Below, one piece after another: positions 26,075 to 35,319 of a DNA stretch of 64,000 nt. The notes below the pieces were generated by a model. The model did no database searches, was not told the origin of the DNA, and was given only the letters and a program-made list of their open reading frames with translations. The stretch comes from Catellatospora citrea (GTDB lineage: Bacteria > Actinomycetota > Actinomycetes > Mycobacteriales > Micromonosporaceae): the NCBI RefSeq assembly GCF_003610235.1, contig NZ_RAPR01000001.1, forward strand, positions 8,432,001-8,496,000. Reading direction: 5' to 3'. How positions within the stretch are numbered: the first letter of the stretch is position 1; every line of letters starts with the position of its first letter. Both the position numbers and the translations under genes were made by a program.

Positions 26075-29000
26075 ATGATGCGCTGGATGATCGGATCAAG
26101 CCTCAAGTTCCGGCTGCTGGTCCTGCCTGCGGCGGCCCTGCTGATGTTCCTCGGGGTGATCGAGTTGCGGCGTACGCCGGCCGACGTGCTCCCCGAGTTC
26201 GCGCCGCCGTCGGTCCAGATCCAGACCGAGGCGCTCGGACTGTCCGCGACCGAGGTCGAGCAGTTCATCACCGTTCCGCTGGAGCAGGACCTGCTCAACG
26301 GGGTGCCGTGGCTGGAGTCGATCAGATCCCAGTCGGTGACCGGCCTCTCCCAGGTCGACCTGGTCTTCGAACCCGGCACCGACGTGCTGCGGGCCCGCCA
26401 GGCGGTGCAGGAACGGCTGACTCAGGCGGTGGCCCTGCCGCACGTGTCGAAGGCGCCGAACATGATCCAACCGGTCTCGTCGACCAGCCGCGTCATGGTG
26501 ATCGGCCTCTCCTCACCCGACCTGTCCCTGATCGACATGTCCCTGCTGGCCCACTGGCAGATCAAACCCCGGCTGATGGGCGTGCCCGGCGTGGCCAACG
26601 TGTCCATCTGGGGGGAACGCGAGCGGCAGCTGCAGGTGCAGGTCGACCCGGCGAAGCTGGCCGCCGCGGGCGTCTCGCTCAACCAGGTCGTGCAGACGAC
26701 GGGTAACGCCCTGTGGGTGTCGCCGCTGACGTTCGTCGAGGCGTCGACGCCGGGCACCAGCGGGTTCGTGGAGACCCCGAACCAGCGGCTGACGATCCAG
26801 CACATCCTCCCCATCCACACCGCCGAGGACCTGGCGCGGGTGCCGGTCGAGGAGACGCCGGAGGGCAAGCCGCTGCGGCTCGGCGAGGTCGCGACCGTGA
26901 CCGAGGACCACCAGCTGCCGCTGATCGGTGACGCGCTGGTGGGCGGCAAGCCCGGCCTGATGCTGGTCGTGGAGAAGTTCCCCGGCGCGAACACCGTCGA
27001 GGTCACCCAGGCGGTCGAGGACACGCTGCGGGCGCTGCAACCCGGCCTGGGCGGCCTGCAGGTCGACACGTCGGTCTACCGGCCCGCCACGTTCATCGAC
27101 GGGGCCGTCGGCCACCTGCGGACCGCGGTGCTGCTCAGCATCCTGCTCGCCGTGCTCGCGATCGGCCTGCTGATGCTCGACTGGCGCGCCGCGCTCATCG
27201 CGCTGGTGGTGATCCCGCTGGCGCTGCTGGCGGCGGCGCTCGTGCTGGTCTGGCGAGGAGTCGGACTGAACATACTCGTGCTGGCGGGGCTGATGTTCGG
27301 GCTCACGGTGGTGATCCACGACGTGGTCGCCGACACCGACCGCGCCCGGCGGGCCCTGGCGGCCCGTCCGGCGGGGCACGACTCCGACGAGGACGGACAG
27401 CCGGCCGAACGCGCGTTCGCCGACGTCATGGCGGGTCTGCGCGGTCCGCTGCTGTACGCCGTGCTGATCGTGCTCGTCGGGCTCGCACCGCTGCTGTTCG
27501 TCGGCGGGCTGACCGGCGCTTTCACCGCGCCGATGGCCTGGGCGGCGGGGCTCGCGGTGCTGGCCTCGCTGGTGGTGGCGCTGACGGTGACGCCGGTGCT
27601 CAGCTGGCTGCTGTACCGCCGAGCTCAGCTGGCGCCGGTGTCGCGGCCGCTGGCCTGGCTGCGGCGGCACCACACCGGCGCAGCGGAGCGGGTGCGGAGC
27701 CGTCCGCAACTCGCCCTGCTGGTGGCCGCGCTGCTGGCGCTGGGCGTGCCGCTGACCGCGCCGCTGCTGGGCGGGCACGCGCTGCTGCCCGTGGCACAGG
27801 ATCGCAACCTGCTGATCCGGTGGACGGGCGTGCCGAGCATGTCGCAGCAGGAGATGGTGCGGATCGTCGGGCAGGTGGGCGGGCAGCTGCGCGCCACGCC
27901 CGGCGTACGCGACGTCGGTGTGCACGTGGGCCGTGCCGTCAACTCCGATCAGGCCGTCGGCATGAACTCCGCCGAGTTCTGGCTGACCGTCGACCCCGCC
28001 GCCGACTACGCGGCCACCACCGAGCGCATCCAGCGCGTGGTCGACGCGTACCCGGGCTTCGACCACCGGGTGGTCACCTATCCGGAGCAGCAGGTGAACG
28101 AGCTGCTCACCGGCACCAAGGGCGATCTCGTGGTGCGGGTCTACGGCAAGGACCTGAACGTGCTGCGGGCCAAGGCCGAGGAGGTCCGCAAGGTCCTCGG
28201 CGAGGTCGACGGGGTTTCGGCGCCCAAACTCGACCTCGGCGCCGACGAGGCGACCATCGAGATCGAGGTCGATCTGGCCGCGGCCGAGCGGTACGGCATC
28301 AAGCCCGGCGACGTGCGCCGCTCCGCCGCGGTGCTGGTCTCCGGCCTGACCGCGGGCAGCCTGTTCGAGGATCAGAAGGTCTTCGACGTCGTGGTGCTGG
28401 GCGCGCCGTCGGTGCGCGACAGCGTGGCCGGCGTGGAGAACCTGCTGATCGACACGCCGTCGGGCGGACACGTGCGGCTGCGCGACGTCGCCCACGTGCG
28501 GCTGGCTTCGGCGCCGGTCGACATCCGGCACGACTCCGTGTCGCGGCGGGTCGACATCCCCGTCGACGTCACCGGCCGGCAGGTGGACGACGTGGCGCGC
28601 GACATCCAGGACGAGCTGAAGGTCGTCGACTTCCCCGTGGAGTACCACGCCGAGGTGCTGGGCGACTACGCGGCCGCCGAGAGCGCCCACTGGCGGCTGC
28701 TCGGCGTGCTGGCCGCCGCCGCGATCGGGGTGTACCTGCTGCTGCAGGCAGCCTTCGGCAGCTGGCGTTCGGCGACGCTGCTGGCGCTGGCCCTGCCCGT
28801 GGCACTGTTCGGCGGCATGCTGGCGGCGCTGTTCACCGGCTCGGGTGTCTCGCTGGGCGTGCTGATGGGCCTGGGAGTGCCGCTGGCACTGGCCCTGCGG
28901 GACGGGATACTGCTGATCCGGCGCTGGCAGGAGCTGTCCGGCCAGGCCGGGACCACGGTGGCCGAGGTCGTGCGGCAGGGAGCCGGGGAACGGTTCGCCC

Positions 29001-29227
29001 CGATCGTGACCACCGCGGTGGCGGTGGCCGCCGCGCTGGTGCCACTGCTGCTGTTCGGCAACGTCGCGGGACTGGAGATCCTGCGCCCGCTGGCCGTCGT
29101 CGCACTGGGCGGCCTGGTGACCGCGACGCTGCTGAGCCTTTACCTGCTGCCGGCCCTGTACGAGTTCGTGCAGCCCGCGACCCGGCAAGCTGCGCAGGTC
29201 GCGCCGACCGTGCCCGAGGGGGCGTGA
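26075..29227 (+). CDS. RND-superfamily permease (CusA/HME-like), variant proton-relay residues
   Basis: A 1050-residue membrane protein of the efflux RND family, in the branch of CusA-like heavy-metal pumps. Start ATG 26075 (MMRWMIGSSLKF) is set by comparison with the paralogue at 29727. Landmarks: TM1 at about 12-29, PADVLPEFAPPSVQIQTEA, MIQPVSSTSRVM, KPGLMLVVEKFPGANT, and a second similar half. In TM4 the usual VVDDAI motif reads VVIHDVVAD (about 409-417), replacing the first Asp by His, and in TM10 the usual RNGILL reads RDGILL. The proton path may therefore be altered. It is followed 4 bp later by an adaptor-like gene and then a second RND gene. In a Gram-positive cell the export route lacks an outer-membrane channel. 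Confidence 0.85.
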   Translation: MMRWMIGSSLKFRLLVLPAAALLMFLGVIELRRTPADVLPEFAPPSVQIQTEALGLSATEVEQFITVPLEQDLLNGVPWLESIRSQSVTGLSQVDLVFEPGTDVLRARQAVQERLTQAVALPHVSKAPNMIQPVSSTSRVMVIGLSSPDLSLIDMSLLAHWQIKPRLMGVPGVANVSIWGERERQLQVQVDPAKLAAAGVSLNQVVQTTGNALWVSPLTFVEASTPGTSGFVETPNQRLTIQHILPIHTAEDLARVPVEETPEGKPLRLGEVATVTEDHQLPLIGDALVGGKPGLMLVVEKFPGANTVEVTQAVEDTLRALQPGLGGLQVDTSVYRPATFIDGAVGHLRTAVLLSILLAVLAIGLLMLDWRAALIALVVIPLALLAAALVLVWRGVGLNILVLAGLMFGLTVVIHDVVADTDRARRALAARPAGHDSDEDGQPAERAFADVMAGLRGPLLYAVLIVLVGLAPLLFVGGLTGAFTAPMAWAAGLAVLASLVVALTVTPVLSWLLYRRAQLAPVSRPLAWLRRHHTGAAERVRSRPQLALLVAALLALGVPLTAPLLGGHALLPVAQDRNLLIRWTGVPSMSQQEMVRIVGQVGGQLRATPGVRDVGVHVGRAVNSDQAVGMNSAEFWLTVDPAADYAATTERIQRVVDAYPGFDHRVVTYPEQQVNELLTGTKGDLVVRVYGKDLNVLRAKAEEVRKVLGEVDGVSAPKLDLGADEATIEIEVDLAAAERYGIKPGDVRRSAAVLVSGLTAGSLFEDQKVFDVVVLGAPSVRDSVAGVENLLIDTPSGGHVRLRDVAHVRLASAPVDIRHDSVSRRVDIPVDVTGRQVDDVARDIQDELKVVDFPVEYHAEVLGDYAAAESAHWRLLGVLAAAAIGVYLLLQAAFGSWRSATLLALALPVALFGGMLAALFTGSGVSLGVLMGLGVPLALALRDGILLIRRWQELSGQAGTTVAEVVRQGAGERFAPIVTTAVAVAAALVPLLLFGNVAGLEILRPLAVVALGGLVTATLLSLYLLPALYEFVQPATRQAAQVAPTVPEGA

Positions 29228-29231
29228 CGCC

Positions 29232-29708
29232 ATGTCGCGACGGAAGCTCATGCAGTGGGGTCTGGGCGTGCTGGTGGTCGCCGCGGTGGGCCTGGGCCTG
29301 GCCGCGATGCTGGGCACCTCGTACCCGCCGCTGTCGGCGTTCGAGGACGAACCCGCCGTGGAGACGGGTGTGGCGGAACCGGTGGAGGGCACCGACCTGA
29401 GCCGGGTCACCCTGCAGCCGGAGGCGGTCGAGCATCTGGGCGTCAAGACCGCCCCGGTGGCGGTCGCCACGATCGCCGGGCATCAGGCACTGACGATGCC
29501 CTACCAGGCACTGTTCTACGACCCCAGCGGTGAGACGTGGGCGTATGCCGTGGTCGGCGACCGGGTCTACCTGCGCCAGCACGTGACGGTGCAGACCGTG
29601 TCGGGCGACACGGTGGTGCTGTCGGAGGGCCCGAAGGCGGGCACCGAGGTGGTGGTCCAGGGTGTCGACGAGCTCTACGGCACCGAGGTCGGGGTCGAGG
29701 AAGAGTAG
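29232..29708 (+). CDS. Short membrane-anchored adaptor-like protein (membrane-fusion-protein remnant) between two RND genes
   Basis: A 158-residue protein with one N-terminal helix (about 9-27) and an outer domain. The segment VTLQPEAVEHLGVKTAPV and the following VPYQALFYDP-like piece (here MPYQALFYDPSGETWAY) and VVVLSEGPKAGTEVVVQG match the C-terminal membrane-proximal part of RND adaptor proteins of the CusB/HlyD type, while the coiled-coil hairpin and lipoyl domains are missing. That fits an organism with no outer-membrane channel. Starts 4 bp after the first RND gene and ends 18 bp before the second, so the three form an operon. Confidence 0.75.
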   Translation: MSRRKLMQWGLGVLVVAAVGLGLAAMLGTSYPPLSAFEDEPAVETGVAEPVEGTDLSRVTLQPEAVEHLGVKTAPVAVATIAGHQALTMPYQALFYDPSGETWAYAVVGDRVYLRQHVTVQTVSGDTVVLSEGPKAGTEVVVQGVDELYGTEVGVEEE

Positions 29709-29726
29709 CGCGGGAGCTGACCGGAC

Positions 29727-32700
29727 ATGATGCGCTGGATCGTCGCCGCGAGCCTGAAGTTCCGCGTCCTCGTGGTCGCGGTGGCCGCGGGCATGATGGC
29801 CCTGGGCTTCGTGCAGCTGCGCAAGATGCCGGTCGACGTGTTCCCCGAGTTCGCGCCACCCCGCGTGGAGATCCAGACAGCCTGCCTGGGGCTGTCCGCG
29901 GGCGAGGTCGAGTCGCTGGTCACGGTGCCGCTGGAGAACGCGCTCAACGGCGTCGAAGGCCTGGAGACGATGCGTTCCAAGTCGCTGGCGCAGCTCTCCT
30001 CGATCGAGCTGCTGTTCGCGCCGGGCACCGACCTGCTCAACGCGCGCCAGCTGGTGTCGGAGCGGCTCGTGGCGGTCACCCCCACGTTGCCGACCTGGGC
30101 CGCGCCACCGTTCATGCTCCAACCGGTCTCGTCCATGGGCCGGGTCATGAAGATCGGACTCACCTCGGACAGCAGGTCGATCATCGAGATGTCGATGATC
30201 TCCTACTGGACGATCCGCGCGAAACTGCTGGAGGTGCCGGGCGTCGCCAACGTGGCGATCTGGGGCGAGCAGCTGCAGATGCTGCAGGTGCAGGTGGACC
30301 CGAAGCGGATGCAGGCGCACCAGGTGTCGCTCGACCAGGTGATGACGGAGACCGCCGACGCCCTGGAGGTCGGCCTGCTGCAGTTCTCCGACGGGGCGGT
30401 GATCGGCACCGACGGCACCGTGACCACGCCGAACCAGACCATCGGCGTGCGGCACGCGTCACCCATCCGCACCGCGGCCGACCTGGCCAAGGTCACCGTC
30501 GCGAACACCGGCGGCCGGCCGCTGCACCTGGGCGACGTCGCCGACGTGGTCGAGGACCACCAGCCCCTGATCGGCGACGCCGTGATCGACGGCAAGCCCG
30601 GGCTCATGCTGATCGTCGAGAAGCTGCCCTGGGCCAACACGATCGACGTCACCGAAGGCGTCGAGCAGGCGCTGCGCGAGCTCCAGCCGGGTCTGTCCGG
30701 CATCACGGTCGACCCGACGATCTTCCGGCCGGCGTCCTTCATCGAGACCGCGGTGGACAATCTCACCCACGCGCTGCTGCTGGGCTGCCTGTTCGTGGTG
30801 CTGGTGCTGGCACTGTTCCTGTTCGAGTGGCGCACCGCGCTGATCAGCCTCGTCGCGATCCCGTTGTCGATCGTGGCGGCGGGGCTGGTGCTCTACTATC
30901 GCGGCGCCACGATCAACACGATGGTGCTGGCCGGGCTGGTGATCGCGGTCGGCGTGGTCGTCGACGACGCGATCATCGACATCGAGAACATCATGAGACG
31001 GCTGCGCCAGGCCCGGGCCGAGGGCTCGGACCGCTCGGTCGCCTCGATCGTGCTCGACGCCTCGCTGGAGGTGCGGGGACCCATCGTGTACGCCACGATG
31101 ATCATCGTGGCGGCGGCCGTCCCGATCTTCTTCCTGGGCGGGCTGACCGGGGCGTTCTTCCGCCCGCTGGCCATGTCCTACACCCTCGCCGTGCTCGCCT
31201 CACTGGTCGTGGCGCTGACGGTGACACCGGCGCTGGCACTGCTGCTGCTCGGCCGGGCCGACCTCACGCGCCACCAGTCGCCGCTGGTGCGGTGGCTGCA
31301 GCGCGGATACACGGGGCTGCTGGGCCGGGTCGTCCGGCGACCCGTGGCGGCGTACGCCAGTGCGGCGGTGGTGCTGCTCTTCGGGCTCGCCGCGCTGCCG
31401 GGTCTGGGCCAGTCCCTGCTGCCGGAGTTCAAGGAACGCAACGTCTTCATGCACTTCATCACCGCCCCCGGATCGTCCAACGACGAGGAGATCCGGATGA
31501 TCCAGCAGGTCAGCGGCGAGCTGCGGGAGATTCCCGGGGTGCAGAGCTTCGGCGCGCACATCGGCATGGCCGCGCTCGGTGACGAGACCGCCGGGGTCAA
31601 CTTCGGCGAGCTGTGGATCAGCATCGACCCGTCCGTCGACTACGACCAGACGGTCGCCGCGATCGAGGACGTGGGCAAGAACTACCCGGGGCTGCTCCAC
31701 AACGTCTACACGTACCTGCGCGAGCGCACCGACGAGGTGCTGACCGGCTCGGGCGACGCGATCGTGGTGCGCATCTACGGCGAGGACCTGGGCGTGCTGC
31801 GCGCCAAGGCCGAGCAGGTCCAGCAGTTGATGGCCGACACGCCGGGCACCGCCGCCCGCCATGTCGACCTGGAGGTGGACGTGCCACAGGTCGAGGTCCA
31901 GGTCGACCTGGCCAAGGCAGAGCGGTACGGCATCAAGCCCGGCGACGTGCGGCGGGCGTCGGCGACCCTGATGGCCGGTGAGGAGGTCGGCGACATCTTC
32001 CGCGACGGCAAGGCGTACGACGTCGTGGTGTGGAGCGCGCCGGCGGCCCGTGACTCGGTGGTCGACATCGAGAACCTGCCCATCGACACCCCCGACGGCG
32101 GCCACGTGCGCCTCGGCGACGTCGCCGCCGTGCGGGTCGTCTCCACGCCCAACGTGATCCTCCACGACGGGACGCTGCGCTACATCGACGTCGGCTCCGA
32201 CGTGCAGGGCCGCGACCTCGGCGCGGTCGTCAACGAGCTGGACGGCAAGCTGCGGCAGATGTCGTTCGACCGCGGCTACCACGCCGAACTGCTCGGCGAG
32301 TACGCCGAGCGCCAGGCCGCCGCGCAGCGCATCCTGCTGTTCGGCACCGCCGCGGCGCTGCTGATCCTGATCCTGCTGCGGCTGTCGTTCGACAGCTGGC
32401 GGCTGGCGCTGCTGTCCTTCCTCACCCTGCCGTCCGCGCTGGTCGGCGGCGTGCTGGCGGCGTACTTCTTCAGCTCCCGGACGATCTCACTCGGTTCGCT
32501 GGTGGGTCTGCTGACGGTGCTCGGCATCGCCGCGCGCAACGGCATCCTGCTGATCAGCCACTACCAGCACCTGGAACGGCAGGAGGGGGAGACGTTCGGC
32601 CGTGAACTGGTGCTGCGCGGCTCGCGGGACCGGCTGTCGCCGATCCTCATGACGACGCTGGCCACCGGCCTGGCCCTGGTGCCGCTGGTGGTGCTCGGGG

Positions 32701-32891
32701 ACGCGCCGGGGCACGAGATCGAGCACCCGATGGCCGTGGTCATCATCGGGGGTCTGCTCACCTCCACCCTGCTCAACCTGATCGTGGTGCCGGTGCTGTA
32801 CCTACGTTTCGGCCGCTCGCGCCGCGCCGCGCCGTCCACCGAGGCAGCGGAACCACCACCCGGACCGCAGCCGCCGCCTGCCGTCGCCTGA
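29727..32891 (+). CDS. RND-superfamily permease (CusA/HME-like), canonical copy
   Basis: A 1054-residue paralogue of the gene at 26075 (MMRWIVAASLKFRVLVVAV against MMRWMIGSSLKFRLLVLPA). ATG 29727 has GGGAGC upstream. Landmarks: VDVFPEFAPPRVEIQTACLG, MLQPVSSMGRVMKIGL, and in TM4 the intact relay motif VVVDDAIIDIENIMRR (about 407-422), with GIAARNGILLISHYQ in TM10. This copy is therefore likely the proton-driven one. Substrate unknown; metal ions or lipid-like compounds are possible. The Pro-rich tail is cytoplasmic. A PadR-type gene follows but has its own promoter. Confidence 0.87.
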   Translation: MMRWIVAASLKFRVLVVAVAAGMMALGFVQLRKMPVDVFPEFAPPRVEIQTACLGLSAGEVESLVTVPLENALNGVEGLETMRSKSLAQLSSIELLFAPGTDLLNARQLVSERLVAVTPTLPTWAAPPFMLQPVSSMGRVMKIGLTSDSRSIIEMSMISYWTIRAKLLEVPGVANVAIWGEQLQMLQVQVDPKRMQAHQVSLDQVMTETADALEVGLLQFSDGAVIGTDGTVTTPNQTIGVRHASPIRTAADLAKVTVANTGGRPLHLGDVADVVEDHQPLIGDAVIDGKPGLMLIVEKLPWANTIDVTEGVEQALRELQPGLSGITVDPTIFRPASFIETAVDNLTHALLLGCLFVVLVLALFLFEWRTALISLVAIPLSIVAAGLVLYYRGATINTMVLAGLVIAVGVVVDDAIIDIENIMRRLRQARAEGSDRSVASIVLDASLEVRGPIVYATMIIVAAAVPIFFLGGLTGAFFRPLAMSYTLAVLASLVVALTVTPALALLLLGRADLTRHQSPLVRWLQRGYTGLLGRVVRRPVAAYASAAVVLLFGLAALPGLGQSLLPEFKERNVFMHFITAPGSSNDEEIRMIQQVSGELREIPGVQSFGAHIGMAALGDETAGVNFGELWISIDPSVDYDQTVAAIEDVGKNYPGLLHNVYTYLRERTDEVLTGSGDAIVVRIYGEDLGVLRAKAEQVQQLMADTPGTAARHVDLEVDVPQVEVQVDLAKAERYGIKPGDVRRASATLMAGEEVGDIFRDGKAYDVVVWSAPAARDSVVDIENLPIDTPDGGHVRLGDVAAVRVVSTPNVILHDGTLRYIDVGSDVQGRDLGAVVNELDGKLRQMSFDRGYHAELLGEYAERQAAAQRILLFGTAAALLILILLRLSFDSWRLALLSFLTLPSALVGGVLAAYFFSSRTISLGSLVGLLTVLGIAARNGILLISHYQHLERQEGETFGRELVLRGSRDRLSPILMTTLATGLALVPLVVLGDAPGHEIEHPMAVVIIGGLLTSTLLNLIVVPVLYLRFGRSRRAAPSTEAAEPPPGPQPPPAVA

Positions 32892-32945
32892 CGGTGCCAC
32901 TCCTATCAAGACGGACGTGCGGGCCGCCGGATCGCGACCCCTATG

Positions 32946-32951
32946 TAGAGT
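32946..32951 (+). promoter_or_regulatory. Putative -10 element (TAGAGT) of the PadR gene
   Basis: TAGAGT ends exactly 7 nt before ATG 32959, which has no ribosome site; a leaderless transcript is likely. Confidence 0.5.
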
Positions 32952-32958
32952 GCCTACC

Positions 32959-33291
32959 ATGAACACCGAACTGCGCCTGACCGTGCCGGTGGCACGGGTT
33001 CTCGCGGCTCTGGTCGCCGATCCCGCCGGTGACCATTACGGAATGGAGCTGATGCAATCGTCCGGCCTGCCGAGCGGGACGCTGTACCCCATCCTTGCCC
33101 GGCTGACCGGGGCCGGCTGGCTCGACAAACGCTGGGAGGACATCGACCCGTCCACGGCGGGGCGCCCGGCCCGCGCCTACTACCGGCTCACCCCCGTGGC
33201 GCTCCCGGTCGCCCGCCAGCGGCTCGCCGAACTGCACGAGCAGACGCGTCCGGGCCCTGCGCACGCCGCCGGGAAGGAGGCCACCGCATGA
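32959..33291 (+). CDS. PadR-family transcriptional regulator
   Basis: A 110-residue winged-helix protein. The family pattern is clear: LRLTVPVARVLAALVADPAG, HYGMELMQSSGLPSGTLYP (recognition helix with the conserved GTLYP), ILARLTGAGWLDKRWE and the wing GRPARAYYRLTP. Its stop overlaps the start of the next gene (ATGA). PadR genes coupled to a membrane-protein gene of this kind are common in actinomycetes and usually sense membrane-active compounds and control transporters; no transporter other than the RND genes just upstream is nearby. Confidence 0.88.
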   Translation: MNTELRLTVPVARVLAALVADPAGDHYGMELMQSSGLPSGTLYPILARLTGAGWLDKRWEDIDPSTAGRPARAYYRLTPVALPVARQRLAELHEQTRPGPAHAAGKEATA

Positions 33292-34088
33292 TCGGCCGTC
33301 TGTGCCAGGCGCTGCTCACCAGCGCTGCTCGGCGCTGGCCCGCCGACCTGCGCGCGGAGATGCTCGCCGAATGGCGGGCGGAACTGCATGCCCTGCCGGG
33401 AGGCGCCCGGCGGCTGCGGTACGCGGCGAGCCTGGCCGTGTCGCGGCCGCACCGCGAGGCGGCGGTCGTGGTGCGGCCGGGACGGAGCTTCGCGCACGCG
33501 GTGCTGTCGCTCGTGCTGCTGGCGGGACTGCCCATGGTCTACATGGACCTCGCACTGGGCTGGACGACCGGCTACAGCGAGGACACCGTCACCTGGCAGG
33601 CCTGGGTCGGCGCGGGCAGCATCCCGGCCGCCGCCGGGCTGGCGATCATCTGCGCACGTGTCACCACGGGGGTGACGCAGCTGATCCGCCCGGTGCTGCT
33701 GCCGGTATGGAGTATCGGCAGCCTGTACGCGACACTGGCGGCCTGGCCGCTGCTGAGCGGACACCTGCCGAACCGGTCTCACCTCGCCTCCACCGCGCTC
33801 TGGGCGTTGAGCGCGGTCGCGCTGGGCACCGTCGCGACCAGGGCACGCCCGGCGCTGGTGTCCTGGAGCATCGTGGCGGCCGCCGTGCCGGTCTCCTTCT
33901 GGTTCCTCACCATGGGCTTCGAGAACATCGGGGCGGGGTACGTCAGCAGCAGCCCGCTGGCCGAATACCTGTTCACCCTCGCCGTCCGGACGCCCGTGCA
34001 CGTGACGGTCTTCCTGCTCGTGTACGCCAACCACCTGGCCCGGCGACCTCGGGCGTCCGTACCCGAGGTGGCAGGCGTGCCCTCGTAG
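33288..34088 (+). CDS. Multi-pass membrane protein coupled to the PadR regulator
   Basis: A 266-residue protein with an N-terminal amphipathic part (LCQALLTSAARRWPADLRAE, then MLAEWRAELHAL) followed by about six hydrophobic segments between residues 65 and 255. The RxEMLAEWxAEL opening is typical of actinobacterial proteins encoded directly after PadR regulators. The ATGA overlap with the PadR gene indicates coupled translation. Function unknown; a signalling or immunity partner for the regulator is possible. A hairpin follows. Confidence 0.8.
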   Translation: MIGRLCQALLTSAARRWPADLRAEMLAEWRAELHALPGGARRLRYAASLAVSRPHREAAVVVRPGRSFAHAVLSLVLLAGLPMVYMDLALGWTTGYSEDTVTWQAWVGAGSIPAAAGLAIICARVTTGVTQLIRPVLLPVWSIGSLYATLAAWPLLSGHLPNRSHLASTALWALSAVALGTVATRARPALVSWSIVAAAVPVSFWFLTMGFENIGAGYVSSSPLAEYLFTLAVRTPVHVTVFLLVYANHLARRPRASVPEVAGVPS

Positions 34089-34103
34089 CGTGGCGACAGG
34101 CCA

Positions 34104-34134
34104 CGGCGTCACCCGCGAACCGGGTGACGCCGTC
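34104..34134. terminator. Terminator of the PadR unit
   Basis: ACGGCGTCACCCG (34104-34116), 5-nt loop, and its exact reverse complement (34122-34134). Confidence 0.75.
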
Positions 34135-34230
34135 GGCCGTCCGTCCACTCCGGAACCCGGCCGACGCCGCGCGCCCGTACCATGGCGGCATGCCAGCATC
34201 CAGGGTGGAGCCGACCTCGGCCGGTGCGGC

Positions 34231-35319
34231 ATGAGCCGCGACTCGGTGCCCGGCGACGACGTCGAGTTCGACCCGCTGAACGAGGACGAGCTGGCAGGAC
34301 TGGGGCTGGAGCCGGCCCCGCTGCCGGTCCTGCCGCTGGGCGACGAGCCGACCCGGACCACCGCGCCCTACCTGTTCCCGACCGAGCGTTTCCGCGGCGA
34401 GTGGCGCAGGCACCCGATCAGGCTGGTCAAGGGGCTCTGCCTGATCGCCGTCTACACCGGGCTGCTGATCACGCTCGCCGTGCAGCGTCTCAAGCCCGAG
34501 TACACCACCCGGGTCGTGGCTCTGCTCGCCGTCGGGGCACTGCTGCTGACGGCCCACCGGGCGGCGCACTGGTGGTTCTCCCGGTTCGTGCTCACCAACA
34601 AGCGGCTGATGCTCATCGAGGGCGTGCTGACCCGGCGCGTGGCGATGATGCCGCTGCTGCGGGTGACCGACATGAGCTACTTCCAGTCGCCGACGGGCCG
34701 CGTGCTCGACTTCGGCACCTTCCACCTGGAGAGCGCCGGCTGGCGCGGCCCGCTGCGCCGCATCGCCGACCTGCCCCACCCCAACGAGCTCTACCTGCGG
34801 ATCGTGGAGGAGCTGTACGAGCCCGCCGCCGTGGAGGCGCGGCTGGGCGCGAGCGTGGCCGGGGCGGTCCAGGAGGCGCTGTACGGCCCGCCGCTGGTGA
34901 ACTACGACGGCTGGCTCGCCGTCGAGGTGGCTGACGAGGACGGCCCCGTGGCCGTGTCGCCGGATCGCCGGTTCGCGCTGTACCCGGCGCGCAGCTACCG
35001 CGTGACGATCACCATCGCCCCGTTCCCGGCCGGCGGCATCAGCGAGCCGCTGGTGGTCACCGGGGGTGTCACCGACAACCGGGTGCGGTTCGAGGTCGAG
35101 ATCGACAGCGACCACGCCGCGCTGCGCCGCACCGCGGCGGCACTGCCCGCCTGGCACGACCGGGCGTCCTCGACGGAGTTCACGCTGGGGCCGTTCAGCG
35201 AGGACGACCGGCTCAGCGGATCGCCGTGGCTGTGGGTGCGGGTGGCGCAGGGCCGGCGGACGCTGCAGAGCGTCGAGCTGGAGGCCGACCTCGTCCCCGG
35301 CGACGGGGAGCGCGGTTGA
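34231..35319 (+). CDS. Bacterial PH-domain (bPH2/DUF304) membrane protein coupled to a CHAT protease
   Basis: A 362-residue protein. Residues 1-60 are soluble and acidic; two membrane helices lie at about 66-84 and 95-113; then comes a bPH2 domain (about 114-190) with the usual FVLTNKRLMLIEGVLTRRVA and MPLLRVTDMSYFQSPTGRVL. The C-terminal ~150 residues form a separate beta-rich domain (VRFEVEIDSDH, EFTLGPFSEDD, PWLWVRVAQGRRTLQSVEL) of the kind seen as effector-linked modules. ATG 34231 is the only sensible start; the ribosome site is weak. The stop overlaps the start of the protease gene (TTGA). The protein may hold or sense the partner protease at the membrane. Confidence 0.8.
   Translation: MSRDSVPGDDVEFDPLNEDELAGLGLEPAPLPVLPLGDEPTRTTAPYLFPTERFRGEWRRHPIRLVKGLCLIAVYTGLLITLAVQRLKPEYTTRVVALLAVGALLLTAHRAAHWWFSRFVLTNKRLMLIEGVLTRRVAMMPLLRVTDMSYFQSPTGRVLDFGTFHLESAGWRGPLRRIADLPHPNELYLRIVEELYEPAAVEARLGASVAGAVQEALYGPPLVNYDGWLAVEVADEDGPVAVSPDRRFALYPARSYRVTITIAPFPAGGISEPLVVTGGVTDNRVRFEVEIDSDHAALRRTAAALPAWHDRASSTEFTLGPFSEDDRLSGSPWLWVRVAQGRRTLQSVELEADLVPGDGERG

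Noticed and set aside
26513..29470. A 985-residue open frame on the minus strand across the first RND gene
   Set aside because: Its composition (Gln, His, Arg, Gly runs) is what the antisense of high-GC coding DNA gives; the plus-strand RND protein has full family motifs.
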